DNA from: Globodera rostochiensis
Lineage: Eukaryota; Nematoda; Chromadorea; Rhabditida; Heteroderidae
NCBI GenBank assembly: GCA_018350325.1
Contig: JAEVLN010000006.1
Span: forward strand, 4,330,056-4,394,055
Reading direction: 5' to 3'
Length of the DNA stretch: 64,000 nt
A program made the translations under genes and the position numbers. The first letter of the stretch is position 1, and the number at the start of each line of letters is the position of its first letter. Below are positions 35,301-42,799 of this stretch, piece by piece. Below the pieces are notes generated by a model, which was given only the letters and a program-made list of their open reading frames with translations, did no database searches and was not told where the DNA came from.

Positions 35301-35476
35301 TAAAGAATTTTTTGAAAATGGCGAAAATGCTAGTCATTATTGCTGTTGAATATTTGAATTTTTGTCCACCATTTAAAGGTGGCAGTACGGCACGGGACTT
35401 TGCTGATCAATCGGAAAATGGGGAAATTGCGAAAATGCTGCGTGAAGCTGAACGGCAACGGACAACGACGGCCTGA
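20330..35476 (+). CDS. J-domain plus ankyrin-repeat protein (18 exons)
   Basis: Exons: 20330-20530, 20862-20909, 20957-21001, 21061-21127, 30081-30218, 30649-30786, 30852-30887, 30938-30973, 31029-31064, 31121-31156, 31447-31565, 31963-32184, 32257-32320, 32678-32733, 33082-33145, 33294-33434, 34496-34645, 35379-35476. Phase is kept throughout (564 codons plus stop). Exon 1 is a J domain with the Hsp70-activating HPD motif (YRQMALKCHPDKTR). Ankyrin repeats follow (LRIAAFKGHLEMCQLLVAHG; TPLMAAAFHGHVGLVRDLLE). Four 36-bp exons encode EEKASAEQNSDK repeats, then a Ser-rich linker. Joining exon 1 to the ankyrin exons, and the exon 11-12 junction (MITE-like sequence lies there), are the least certain points. 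The exon 1 frame alternatively runs on to a stop at 20654-20656, giving a free J-domain protein. An Hsp70 co-chaperone role is inferred. Confidence 0.65.
20690..20775. repeat. telomere-like GGCTTAGGCCTAAG repeats
   Basis: Three units of about 36 bp with GGTGGCTTAGGCCTAAGC and AACGAACCCCAAGCC. Related to the 18817-18925 block. Lies in intron 1 of the J-domain/ankyrin gene. Confidence 0.7.
21183..21356. mobile_element. short hAT-like MITE with CCCCGACTTTTT words
   Basis: Ends TAGGGTTGGTCCC and GGGGACTAACCCTA, with a perfect duplication GTTTAAAT (21175-21182 and 21357-21364). The interior is CCCCGAC/GTCGGGG words. At 174 bp it lacks the hairpin core. It lies in intron 4 of the J-domain/ankyrin gene. 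Confidence 0.85.
21717..22061 (-). repeat. 3' LTR
   Basis: 345 bp, direct repeat of 29593-29937. Starts TGTAGGA on the minus strand and ends GTCCGACG, so it lacks a canonical terminal CA. Confidence 0.95.
22416..29495 (-). CDS. Gag-Pol polyprotein of Ty3/Gypsy type with an SGNH-like C-terminal extension
   Basis: One uninterrupted frame of 2359 codons, with no Gag/Pol fr{a}meshift. Gag (about 1-600) ends in a long Asn/Gln/Pro-rich tract and shows no CCHC zinc knuckle. Aspartic protease LIDSGAETNVV is near residue 670. Reverse transcriptase has FVYLDDILIAS near 1184. RNase H has IFTDACKDGLG near 1342. Integrase shows an HHCC-type finger from about 1570 (CRICAHNR) and D, D and E at about 1639, 1699 and 1732 (CMDILKLG, HSDLGGEF, NGMAERLN). 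The RT-RH-IN order defines Ty3/Gypsy. An extra region of about 400 residues follows, with FFGDGATEMLGEKL near 2119, VAFGTSDLNED near 2164 and LIIPPPF near 2198. These positions resemble SGNH-hydrolase blocks, but with Ser and Asn replaced. Confidence 0.93.
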   Translation of the reverse strand: MNHGNQNLFRQAQNWGVHQNREEIEDPDYSLEFPNRIQMVNRSPYNLRPNREAIRRGDESFQSLPAALHGENPDFLRNVNLVRGDQHPPQFSGLQNQQPNPIGFPVAASSPVHDLGPNLVYIQPQWNHSPQVSFENRQSRLERNDGVQNPMDHQGPIFLANPIVEQPGQNQIANQNETVVRQTVAGQNRALPRGVPVFQQNLNQQAQQQQGVGVNGAPRAQNIVFGNIGNAGNFVPVQFHPPVQPQFQTQAFAVPHQIQTGLVPQPWPTQRISQEQQSEMLLELHRVTLSNQYASVIKDLPTLFGTEGRDSVHDFFITMESCTREWREEKKMDALRTKLKGKALKALNMAFNKFGQAAPYSTIKAEILSILRETDHKEATAFAELTQFGLRNADEDITKFADRIQKLVRCAYTGINDVQLDEIAKKFFVLNINDRDLARFLECQNKTSQTYDEMVMLANKLNLLDPEKVQAQIEGKNRGKVQQRENTGRTDARAQNQPNFLNRSRPWQQNRYNPNFRSASYAPVREPYQNSSPNCQPQHSSRSNQPQSNFLPQHQNYQPPGFNPGQNRGYQNRNYPIQGTGANTIPLNSGQKNSNIRPQANSIVIGNPVGEQSETPTVKVSLVGQCELSECEKFFHLLATHASEFPSTNPAIPKTAECISVEVNVVENKAKALIDSGAETNVVNPAFLHKISSAEGTNLMEWGFNPNTGSTKIPFEVTSFTGSRISIVGAINVPITRGKITCEVPCLITQEPFSYDFVLGTSALYALGYYIGNSLSGEILQFKALDTHKTPNQINSVRVSAFQIVPPFTSKFIDSQINNLANPEDHSKYIIENIMENDNISLDCSDCEEEFEKVKQMSKEQEEHELVQLGILAGDKLSVHRSKSAPTKIDFSKLPIHQCGIVERMLVESDDGKIQVLLHNKSSEPIILKSGEVIARAESVEKIFDPNREILPTEFEALIYPKVTLCSVKTKTERDSLLLSLLKERSGPLETKELIKMENLWVEFSDILAIEESELSQTDLTPHEINTGNAVPIKTAPRPIPFGIRSTVTELINDYLNRGIIRPSNSPWASPVVLVAKKDGSLRFCVDYRKVNSVTVKDSYPLPNIDQILMYLGNKKFFSVLDLMSGYWQLKVKPEDVQKTAFTVPGGLYEFVVLPFGLTNAPATFQRCMNQILEKFVNDFVFVYLDDILIASTTFEEHTQHLQLVFEKLREFGLKAKAKKCGFALAETAYLGHILTRNGLAKDPEKFKAITDFPLPKTLRELQRFLGLANWHRKFIKNFAKLAGPLSKLLKRDQNPKLLVWDEKARESFQELKRLIVEEVVLKYPDFEAAQADPKYRFHIFTDACKDGLGAVLCQRDKSNHFRPISYASRKCKSNESNYGPTVLECLGIKFALQKFKHFIAWLPTTVVTDHKALPSMFKSKESVGNAKVDRWIMEMGAPFQLDVIYSPGRENFVADTLSRAHPNEDRDEESAPGGPPTEISAVKMTKPAGFCPNGISKEEWAVETGKSEMAFLRDFLKDKKLPQDVKQQQKLLAHLDRYTEEDGILFRVNEKQEKEIFVPSKYREILFTEHHSGSCAGHQSAKKVYKRLKMLKYFWPNMFTECQNSTKSCRICAHNRIPRKNLPGLKPIETKNPAEFVCMDILKLGPTRRGNKYVLVIIDHFSRFAEAVPIENKKAETVAQSFVEHWVLKFGCPEKIHSDLGGEFINEILKEISEKLLISQSTTAGYDPNCNGMAERLNRTIIEMLRKTIASPWEWDLRIPYTLFSYNATPNESTGFAPFTLFFGRDVRFPSKITAPIRPNPVYTVDLDNYLQFFRENYEEILLEARERNVRAQEIQKKNYDRRANVQPGKYSLGDRVMVYVRPAIKNDHKKLSWNYYGPYVIKQISPTSAWVTPIDRQNAEPLKVPLEHLCPAPLELPEKAFLPNQRRKKFLEGVTPLYKKKNVEINRFNSHIFLSNTEHLYGLEFNSVCSGEGEHSKCAPIQLGQIFCSLPDDDPIRRIRVETLGELISLQLAKDVLIGHVREWAGCENPSAADKLLKYVENPSPSPHHLESIFSLWANHCGVAFRTLKSSGQKSITFQIPKQSQIYPFQKMLSQALEDVRAKKLYGKVRTVRSTFAFFGDGATEMLGEKLASEMVLGKNSTELANSISKLSFGKELKEILVAFGTSDLNEDIPLDQTKAALQKILFHLGKFSVKVLIIPPPFNLSKKPEYEKLLKMFWETVPKDGKIQLALIKEFRSLAEVTRYGAEEEKRNVQADGKFKPCGVRETIKFLREVFGMSTPDKVFTVPKPVAKNVPSHSVEAQNYQFRVSGPRPLTSIQPAGPRPAFIRSGTDSARGHFRRGSQNFTSVTPKRGRFH
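29593..29937 (-). repeat. 5' LTR
   Basis: 345 bp, direct repeat of 21717-22061. Followed on the minus strand by TGGTGGACC, a primer-site-like sequence. Confidence 0.95.
30787..31156 (+). repeat. tandem ~90-bp exon-intron units
   Basis: Four units, each a 50-64 bp AT-rich intron ending TTTCAG plus a 36-bp exon beginning AAGAAAA and ending GACAAAG, all with a GTCAGTG (last: GTCGGAG) donor. A fifth copy of the coding block ends exon 6. Each exon is phase 1-1, so units can be gained or lost without a frame change. Confidence 0.85.
31545..31950. mobile_element. decayed MITE(s) with hairpin core between exons 11 and 12
   Basis: CGGAACACG words (31545-31615), a diverged hairpin core at 31684-31706, and GAGATTTCGACG/CTCGAG words (31820-31945) indicate one or two hAT-like MITEs. 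They make the donor of exon 11 and acceptor of exon 12 of the J-domain/ankyrin gene hard to place. No target duplication was found. Confidence 0.45.
32445..32648. mobile_element. hAT-like MITE with GAGATCTCG words
   Basis: Ends TAGAGACCGG and CCGGTCTCTA with a perfect 8-bp duplication GTCCTAAT (32437-32444 and 32649-32656), fitting nTnnnnAn. The interior repeats CTCGAGATTTTTCGAGAATC. Sits 29 bp upstream of exon 14 of the J-domain/ankyrin gene. Confidence 0.85.
32771..33071. mobile_element. two adjacent TAGAGTT-ended MITEs in intron 14
   Basis: 32771-32906 has ends TAGAGTTCGGGACGGG and CCGGTCCTGGCTTACTCTA. 32938-33071 has ends TAGAGTTGGCCGGGATC and ATCCCGGCCAACTCTA. Both are built of GGGATCGGGAT words. 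Flanking 8-mers are only partly alike (ATTAAAAT/TTTTAAAT and CTTTAAGT/CTTTATTA), suggesting older insertions. Confidence 0.65.
33472..34014. mobile_element. hAT-like MITE with CAGAATTCTGG words and hairpin core
   Basis: Ends CAGGGATGTGCTCTG and CAGAGCACATCCCTG with a perfect duplication CTCAGCAG (33464-33471 and 34015-34022). Arrays of CCAGAAATCAGAATTCTGG lie at both ends. Core hairpin at 33827-33848 beside a G-rich tract. Intron 16 of the J-domain/ankyrin gene. Confidence 0.88.
34077..34425. repeat. higher-order tandem repeat of GATTCTGATCACGATTGGGT
   Basis: About a dozen short units with spacers TCGGG, GTTTTCGGG or GTTTTTGAA. They are organised into a larger repeat of about 180 bp (34110-34245 resembles 34290-34400). 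Intron 16 of the J-domain/ankyrin gene. Confidence 0.8.
34692..35075. mobile_element. probable MITE with CCCCGACCCC arrays
   Basis: TAGGGTTGCTCCCC at the left resembles hAT-type ends. The body is a run of CCCCGACCCCGA words interspersed with GGACATTGCCAACCCCGGCC. The right end and target duplication are not visible. It lies in intron 17; the long open frames on both strands come from its biased composition. Confidence 0.45.
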
Positions 35477-36360
35477 AAGTTGAGCCGCGCACATTGTCGA
35501 ATAATATCCGGCGCCTCCAGCGATCCTAAAAACCGATCGAGAATCTCGATAAAGTCCAAAATTTTCACAAACTTGAAAACCGAGAGTCTCGGCAATATTT
35601 CGTCTCCGCCCCGCCTCTATTGCATGGCCGTGCCGGTCCAATCTAAGCGATTTGACGTCATTAAAAAATAAACAAAAAAAAACAGTTTTAAGAAAACAAA
35701 TACTCTTAAAAATAATTTAATTTTATTTAAGCATGCGTCAAATCGCGTATCTTTTGAGTTTACCACGATATAAATGTAAAAAGGAATTTTATTTGTTGAC
35801 TATTTAGCGATTTTTGAACTACAAAAATGGCGTCGAACAAAGAAAAAGCCTTATGAAAATATAAATATGGAGGATCAAAAATTTCATAAATTAATGAATT
35901 TTATAAAATCAGCTGATTAATTTTTGTCGTCGATTGTTCCAATGGAAAGATTGATGCCTTTGGAGTCGAAAAGTCAGCGGATGCTTTGAAGCAGGGTTGC
36001 TCTCCGTTCCGTCCCCGAACCCCGACTTTTTTGAATTTTTCGGGATTTTTCAAATAAAACAGTTTTTGAAAATTCAAACATTTTAATTTTCCCATTAAAA
36101 ATCGTATAGTAACAATATTTGGGTATGAAAAATAGACAAGCTGACAGCATGAAATCAACGATGTGTTAATTAGAGCTAGGCGGGAACGGGATTCCTGTAC
36201 TGTTTCCCGTGTCGTAAAATTTGAAATTTTCCCGTTCCCGGAAATTTTAATTTTAGTCTTTTTTCCCGTTAATAATTCCTTGGCGAAATGTTTCAAAATT
36301 TAACAATTTTGGACCAATTTTCAGCACAAAAACGTTTATTGCCTTATAAAAATGTGTCCA
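35477..36360. other. 3' flank of the J-domain/ankyrin gene with MITE debris
   Basis: No gene seen. 35995-36060 (TTGCTCTCCGTTCCGTCCCC) and 36165-36285 (GGCGGGAACGGGATTCC, TTCCCGTTCCCGG) are one-ended MITE-like fragments. A polyadenylation-like AATAAA follows the stop at about 35668. Confidence 0.4.
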
Positions 36361-36364
36361 AAAG

Positions 36365-36532
36365 TAGAGCACGGACCGATCGAGATTCTCAATATCTCTG
36401 AAAATCTCGACGAGATTTTTTGAGATTTTCAATCGAAATCTCGATCGAATAATTTTACCGGGAATTTCGAGATTCGATCAAGATTTTTCAGTGATCTCGA
36501 ACGAATCTCGATCGTTAATGTCCGGGCTCTAT
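36365..36532. mobile_element. TAGAGC-type MITE upstream of gene copy B
   Basis: Ends TAGAGCACGGACCGATCGAGA and the inverse ending CCGGGCTCTA, with 8-mers TCCAAAAG and TCAAAAAG flanking (one mismatch). Interior is CGAGATTTTT words. Paralogous insertions precede copy A (10560-10645, partial) and copy C (48384-48489), so the insertion predates the gene duplications. Confidence 0.75.
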
Positions 36533-36823
36533 CAAAAAGCATTCATTGAATTAATTTGTTCGTTTATACTTTTTTCCATTAGGGTAAAATATTTATAGGA
36601 AATTTAAGGATAAAAATGTTTCCAAAAGCATTCACTTGAATTAATTTTTTCGTTTATACTTTTTTCCATTAGGGTGAAATGAATAATGAATATTATTGGA
36701 AATTTAAGGCACTATAAAACTAAGAAAAGGGCTGACGATGTACGTTTATAATGTTAGTTGTTAATAATCATTTTAATTTTACAAATTTTAAATTAATAAT
36801 GAAAATAATTTTCTGCTTAAGAA

Positions 36824-38617
36824 ATGTTTATAAAAATTGGATTCTTTATATTTGTCTTCTTCAAATTGTTGTTTCTTGCCAAAATTGATAATGTAAGTTT
36901 GAATAATTAAACAAAAATAATAATCAAAATGCCGGTCAGGTGTCTTCTTGTTCCGTGCTGTTATATGATAATGATTGTTGCAAGAACAAGTTTTGGCAAA
37001 CTTACGAGCTCCTCGAGTTCGTATTTGTTAAAATAATTTTGTTTTTAGAGAATACGGTAATTTTGTGAAGCTTTTTAGAATGGGAAAAGCCCAACGGTGC
37101 CTACGGTAGGGGTCGTTTGAGTCTGGGCCACTTGAGCTGGCCACTTAAGTCTGGCCATTTGAGTGCCACTTGAGTCTGGTGCTTTTAGTAACATCTAACT
37201 CTTTTTACAGTGAACCAAACTCATACTTTTTGTAAAAATCCTGATTTAAGCACTTTTTCATTTATAACTTTTTAGTATTGCATCGAATTGACTCTTTCAT
37301 GTTGAATTATATCTTCGAATCACCTAGAAATTTTAAACGATATAAAGATTGTCAAGATTGGTTCACTGTGAAAAGAGTAGGATGTGCTAAAAGCACCAAA
37401 CTCAAGTGGCCAGACTCAAGTGAAGACTTAAATGGCCAGACTCAAATGGCCAGACTCATATAATCATAAATTAAATGAGGTTTTTGATTGAATATTCGTA
37501 ATAGCAATAATGGACCGGAAAAGCATGTGAAAACTGAGACGTGCAGTGCAATGCCGTGCCGGGTAGTCCATTCACATTATTTTGTGTTTAGTTGTCCTGG
37601 ACCGTTCAAGCCAGAATGCAACATTTTCGGCCACAACTGTGTTGGATGCACGTACAAATACAGCACAGCAAAAGGATGCATTCCCCGCGTGCAGTGCAGT
37701 TGTTATTACTGTTGCGAGTCGCAGTACGCCAAAAACTGTCCGGACGGATGCCGGGAATGTGTTATCGACGGGGTGGGCGGTTGCCCGGAGAACTCGGCAG
37801 TCCAGTAAGTCCATTTTGGGTATGATTTAGAGACAAATTGAACATAATAAAAAATACATTAAGCATTTATTTTGGTAATGTATTTGTCTAATAATTTGCA
37901 TCCGAGGGGTTTCGCGGGTGTTGATCAAGAAACTGACTTCAGATTTTTGTTAAATCGTGAATTTTGTCTAAGATTTGTTCGTCAAGTACTTGATTTTCAG
38001 TAATAGTAAAGCTAGATGGCGCCTCCATGTTCAAAAAAACAACAAACAAATCAATTTAGTGTTTAGATATCAGATTCGAATTCTACGCGTCAGAAAACCC
38101 CGAAAACGATCTTTTTCAATATTTTATTGTAAAATTTAAAAAAATTCGAAATCGGGCACAGATTCGGCTTCTTCGTCACAGAACCCTAAAAACTATTTTC
38201 TAACGACCTTATAAAATGTTTTTATTTTTTGTAAAAAAAAATCGGTCCCCCCATTCTGCAGGATTAACTTTATTTTTAAATAGCAATTCTTCAACATCAT
38301 CAACGCACGAATCGGAAGCAAAGGCGCGGGAACACTTTGACATGGTCTTGAATTTAAAAATGAAAAAATGGGGTTTTTTAAACATTTTATTGAATGATCA
38401 ATTACGATTTAAGGTCGATGTTGACAAGAATGGGAGCATTTCATTGAATGAGGCCATCAATCATTTGAAATCAAAACTCAAAAATGGCCCATCGGCCAGA
38501 AATCTTGCCGTGAACATGTCCTGGTTTGCCGAGATCGACCACAACGGCAACAATCAAATTGAACCCGGAGAGTTTGACCGATCGCTCATTGGAGTCAATG
38601 ATCAGAAGAGCGGATGA
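36824..38617 (+). CDS. secreted Cys-rich/EF-hand protein, copy B
   Basis: Exons 36824-36892, 36940-37040, 37592-37804, 38284-38344 and 38414-38617, summing to 215 codons plus stop. Signal peptide MFIKIGFFIFVFFKLLFLAK, CSVLLYDNDCC in exon 2, CSCYYCCESQY and CPDGCRECV in exon 3, and EF-hand loops DVDKNGSISLNE and DHNGNNQIEPGE in exon 5. The TGA that ends copies A and C is GGA here, adding eight residues (GVNDQKSG). Exon 3 has a canonical GTAAGT donor. Intron 2 hosts a foldback element (37110-37462). Confidence 0.68.
37110..37462. mobile_element. foldback element with TGGCCAGACTCA words
   Basis: Left arm (GAGTCTGGGCCACTTGAG, GTGCTTTTAGTAACATC, TTTTTACAGTGAACCAA) is the inverse of the right arm (TTGGTTCACTGTGAAAAG, ATGTGCTAAAAGCACCA, GGCCAGACTCAAATGGCC). 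Arms are about 110-130 bp around a 90-bp centre. No clean duplication seen. Absent from copies A and C. Confidence 0.75.
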
Positions 38618-38639
38618 ATGAAATGAGCAAAATGCCATT

Positions 38640-39412
38640 AACTCTTAATGGACGCGATAACAAAAATGCCATTTAAACAAGTTGTAAAGGGGCATTAAAA
38701 TCTGATAACTACGGCCGGATCAAATATGCACCAAAAAAGGCCAAAATATGCCATCAAAATATGCCAAAATGCCGAAGAACAGAAGGTGTCACGACTCTTT
38801 AAAGCTCTCGCCTAAATTCGAACTGCCCAAAAGCTTGCTCTAAAAATTTGTACTACTGTATGTCAAACCATAGACAAACTTTGGTTTTGAAACAGCCATG
38901 GAATTCATAAAGTCAAGTGCAAAAGCTATTGTCACAATCTTCGCGCTTTTACCAACGATTTATGTAGCATAAATCATCTATTCATGATCAATAATGCAAT
39001 AAAACGGAAAAACATACCCCTAAGAATCGATTTTAAAAAGCGAAAGGACTTTTTGCCCCCCCCCCCCGGAAAAAATCCTGGCTACGTGCCTGCCCCAACC
39101 CGAAAATTTGGACGTCCCCGATCCCGACATGGCTAACCCCTCCCCGACTTGCCCGCTCCCGAAGGATCGACGAGCAACCCTATTTTCTATGCCAAAATTG
39201 ATTTTTGAAAATTTGTGACTCAATCCTGCAATCCTGCGCAGGATCCTGCAAATTCTTAATGCAGGATTTGCAGGATTAATCCTGCAGGATCCTGTCCTGC
39301 AAAAAATTTTGAATTCCAATCCTGCAACAGGATCCGCAAATTTGATTTTGCCGCACTCTACCTAGCACCACCTTTAACACAGATAAAACTGTGTTCAAGA
39401 AGAGCTTAAACA
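38640..39412. other. intergenic sequence with CCTGCAGGAT words
   Basis: 39060-39190 carries GTCCCCGAC-type words and 39220-39340 repeats GGATCCTGCA / TGCAGGATT, again MITE-like. No gene supported. Confidence 0.4.
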
Positions 39413-39677
39413 ACTAATTTGAGTCACCGAAAATTGGTCACCAAGGAAAATTGGTCACCAGTAAAAAATGGAAAATTGGTCACCAAGGAAAATTGGTCAC
39501 CAGTAAAAAATGGAAAATTGGTCACCAAAATAATTGGTCATCGCGCGGAAAATTGGTCACCAAGATAATTTTCACCCAATTTTTTCAAATGGTTTTTACG
39601 TAAGCAACTTTTAACAAATCTTTTGGCATACGGTAACAAAATATTAGACGGGGTTTGGCATACGATAACAGATGTCA

Positions 39678-40995
39678 CTAAGATACTCCAATGGGTTCTG
39701 TCTCTACGGGTACGGTAAATTTCGGCCAAATTCTGGTCAGCTTCGATATAATCAGCTTTTCGGCGAGAGCCTCTTCCATGGATTCCATTCGCAGGTGAAG
39801 CCCGAAAATCATCAAGTGCCATTTTTCCCAGTGTTGCTCTTCTTTATCCATGTTGGACAAAAAATGAAACTTTTGGATGCCCAGCACTGTAAAAATCTAA
39901 TATTTTACTGTCGCTATCATAATTTATTTTAATTTTTACGAGAAATTTGAATTAAAAACATTATGCCACGATTCCAGACCGTTGTTAGTGCGTGCCAAGT
40001 TATTTTCCACTCTAAATTATTTAAACATTGGTAAAGAAAAAGAGTCCACCTATGACAAACATTCCAAAATTCTGGGCGGAAGTTAGCACCAGTGTTGCCC
40101 AAATCGTTAATTTGAACCCATTCTTCTATAAATAAATCAATTTGCCCATATGCTCCTAAATCATCATCTTCGACGGCCACTGGGTTAGACTGCATAATCG
40201 TGCGGCAGCCAAGCCATGTCTTAATGGAATAAGCATCTGGCAATGGCTATATCCGGAAATTCCTATTAATAATAAAATTTAATAAATAAGAAATTAAAAT
40301 ATATAAATTTAATAAATAAAATTTAGAATATATAAATTTAAAATTTATTATAAAATAAATCGCCTGTTTGATAGCCTGAATCGCCGCGATTTCAAAGTCA
40401 CAAAAAACCATTTTCGGATTCCAATCTGGCACGCTTTTTTTGATCAGAAAATAATTTTTTATATGAAAATTGACGCTTATCTCCCAGCAGGGCAAAGACC
40501 GCTGGACAGCATTCTTGTCGATGAGCACGTTGATTGTATATACTTGGGCAAAAGCTAATGGGCGACACTTAAACATTTGAATCAAAATTTTAACATTCAT
40601 GTGCTAACTTTAAAGGTTCCGTCAATACAAATACTTGCACCGTAATCTGACAGAAGATGTTGGCCAAATGGAGAGCAGAACACAATCATTGTATCGTTAC
40701 CAACCAAATCGAAAAAAATCACTTTCTTCAAAAGTCTTGCGGGAATTTGAATGACTGGTGCATCAAGCAAATAATCTCCAGTTTTATTTCGAGCCTAAGT
40801 GGACGATAAAATTTAGTTATATTAATTAAATAACACCTTCGAAACATAATTACGATATGAACGAGCCATGCTGCTGCTTGGTGGTGCATTTTCTGCTCTA
40901 ACGCCTACCGACATTTGCTGTCTTGACATGTCAATAGCTCGCCATGTCTTAAGCGGATTTTCGGATTGTGCAGCCGAACAAAGATAATTTTGGGC
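39678..40995 (-). pseudogene. MULE-family transposase remains
   Basis: Blocks in order: ARSYRNYVSKARNKTGDYLL across a small intron near 40800-40860; FFDLVGNDTMIVFCS ... ASICIDGTFKV (40610-40790), the typical DGTFK block; WNPKMVFCDFEIAAIQAIKQ (40360-40430), the DFE block; FRPEFWNVCHR then NNLEWKITWHAL (39975-40090); and HFLSNMDKEEQHWEKWHLMI near the C-terminus (39678-39870). These match the motif order of Mutator-like transposases. AT-rich inserts interrupt the frame (for example 40250-40360), and the N-terminal zinc-binding region was not found, so it is probably inactive. Confidence 0.65.
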
Positions 40996-41009
40996 TCTAT
41001 TGCAGTTTA

Positions 41010-41110
41010 CACGACCTTAAAATGTTTACACGACCTTAAAACCAGTTTACACGACCATAAACAAATTACACGACCATAAAAAAAAATACACGACCATAAA
41101 TAAATTACAT
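41010..41110. repeat. CACGACCWTAAA tandem array
   Basis: Seven units of TTTACACGACCATAAA type with varied A runs, just 3' of the Merlin transposase stop. This could be the terminal array of a nested Merlin element, but no inverse copy was found on the other side. Confidence 0.7.
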
Positions 41111-41132
41111 TAAAGTCGTATTTAAATTACAA

Positions 41133-42780
41133 TTAAAAATCATATTGTAAGCGGATTTCTTCTAATATAGCTTGAAAAATTTTTGTTTTGCTATGATAAC
41201 GACGAAACATGTAGGAATACAGATATGAAGGGAACAAGTCGGGAGTAGTGCCACAAAGATGCTTCATGTACCTTTGAATAGCTCCCCATGACGCTTCAAT
41301 CGATTGTGTGTGAACTGTACGGTCGTCAGCATTAACAAAAGAAATTCTATGGTTAACCCACTCGTGTTGAAATTGCAGATTTAAACTTCTAATTCCCCCA
41401 TAAGCAGCCCAACCATCAGATACCACCAAAGTACCAGGGTTAATATTGTCAGCAATTATTGGCAAAAGTGTGTCGGCATTCCGCCTCCCAACAGAAAAAA
41501 GCCTTATTTTGTTAGTGCCTCGCTCAACTGCACCAAAAACCCAGCCTGAATTATGTTCCCTTTCAAGCATTCGCCCCCTATGATATTTAGCTCTATAAAA
41601 TTTAGACTCATCAATCTCGGCTACCGTGCCAAAGCCCCCTAATTTTTCGTTTGTTTGCATTCGCTCAGCCCAAGATTGTGTCACGTCCCTAATGAAGTTG
41701 TAGTAGTCCACCATTGTGTGTTCAGCAATGTCGATTTCTCTCATTATGATTTCAGTTGTTGATGTCGGATGTTCAGACCACCAGTAAATGAGCTTTAAAT
41801 GTGTTGAGTGTATTAAATCTTTCAGTTATGACAACCTTTAAAATTTTTTGGAAACTCAAATGACTTCCTGAGAAAAAAGAGCCTTGTCTGATCGAAACTC
41901 TTGCTGAACGCTCAGCATTCCTCAGCGACAAACGACATGTGTTGCAGCGCCACTAAAAAATGTTTTCATTGGAGATCGCTGGATTCCTTACAAAATAAGT
42001 GTCACTAGTGGAGCGGACATCCTTTACAAGCGAAGCAGTTGAGTCACATTCAATACACACAAAAGAGTTCCGAATTAAACTGTATTTTGCCAACCATTTT
42101 AACGTTTTTTCTGCCCCTGAATATTCTACTTAGCTAGCTAAATCCTTTAAGTTTACCTTCTACTGTTTGCTCATCCCCTAAATGTTCCACACACAGTGAT
42201 TCATAATCAAAGCCTTCTTGAGCAATCAGTGACCCGGACGGTGAAACTCCAACTTCCTCAAGGATTGTCATTCTTTGACGCCTGTGTTCGGCAACCATTT
42301 GACAAAGGACAAACCGGACAGAACACAATTCTTGGTCGTCCACCTCGGTTAGCTCGTTAGCGCGCCCAATAAGCTCGTCCACAATTAGGCGACAAACTTT
42401 TCCAAAGAATATAGTGGAGCTACAGTATGCCTGTCAAAGATTTTATATAGATGAAAAGATAGATTACTTAATCACCTTTAGATTATTTTTTAGCACCTCA
42501 ACCGATTCACTTTTTAGGTGATTAAAAAGTGCTACCGCAGCCCTACAAATAGTGCATTGAACAGTTGATCCAAAGTCCATTCCTTTGCGACTGACAGACA
42601 ATTGTGATGGTCCCGTAATCGCGGCCCGACTTTCGCCTATACATAAAATTTAACATGCTTAATTTTGTTTTATTTGCCTGTCTCGGTCGGCATGCAGTAG
42701 CCTTTCTCGCAATATGGATCTGCAGTGATGTTACACAAAGCAACATAGGTGTTTGGCACAGGGCCGCAGTAGAAACAACA
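41133..42780 (-). CDS. saposin-B-like region joined to a Merlin (IS1595-type) transposase
   Basis: Exons from 5': 42780-42678, 42636-42476, 42430-42157, 42116-41992, 41952-41865, 41818-41133. Five introns of 39-46 bp all keep phase; the first uses a GC donor (ACAG|GCAAAT). Exon 1 is Cys-rich (CCFYCGPVPNTY). Exons 2-3 show the six-cysteine spacing of saposin B (VQCTICRAAVALFNHL, AYCSSTIFFGKVCRLIVDEL, ELCSVRFVLC). Exon 4 begins the transposase: EKTLKWLAKYSLI, then zinc-ribbon cysteines CIEC and CNTC, SIRQGSFFSG, EIDESKFYRAKYHRG and VVSDGWAAYGG (DDE residues). The upstream start is not visible. Alternatively these are two adjacent genes, with the 42156-42117 intron a false one. Confidence 0.65.
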
Positions 42781-42799
42781 CTGCCAAAAATGTACAGTA

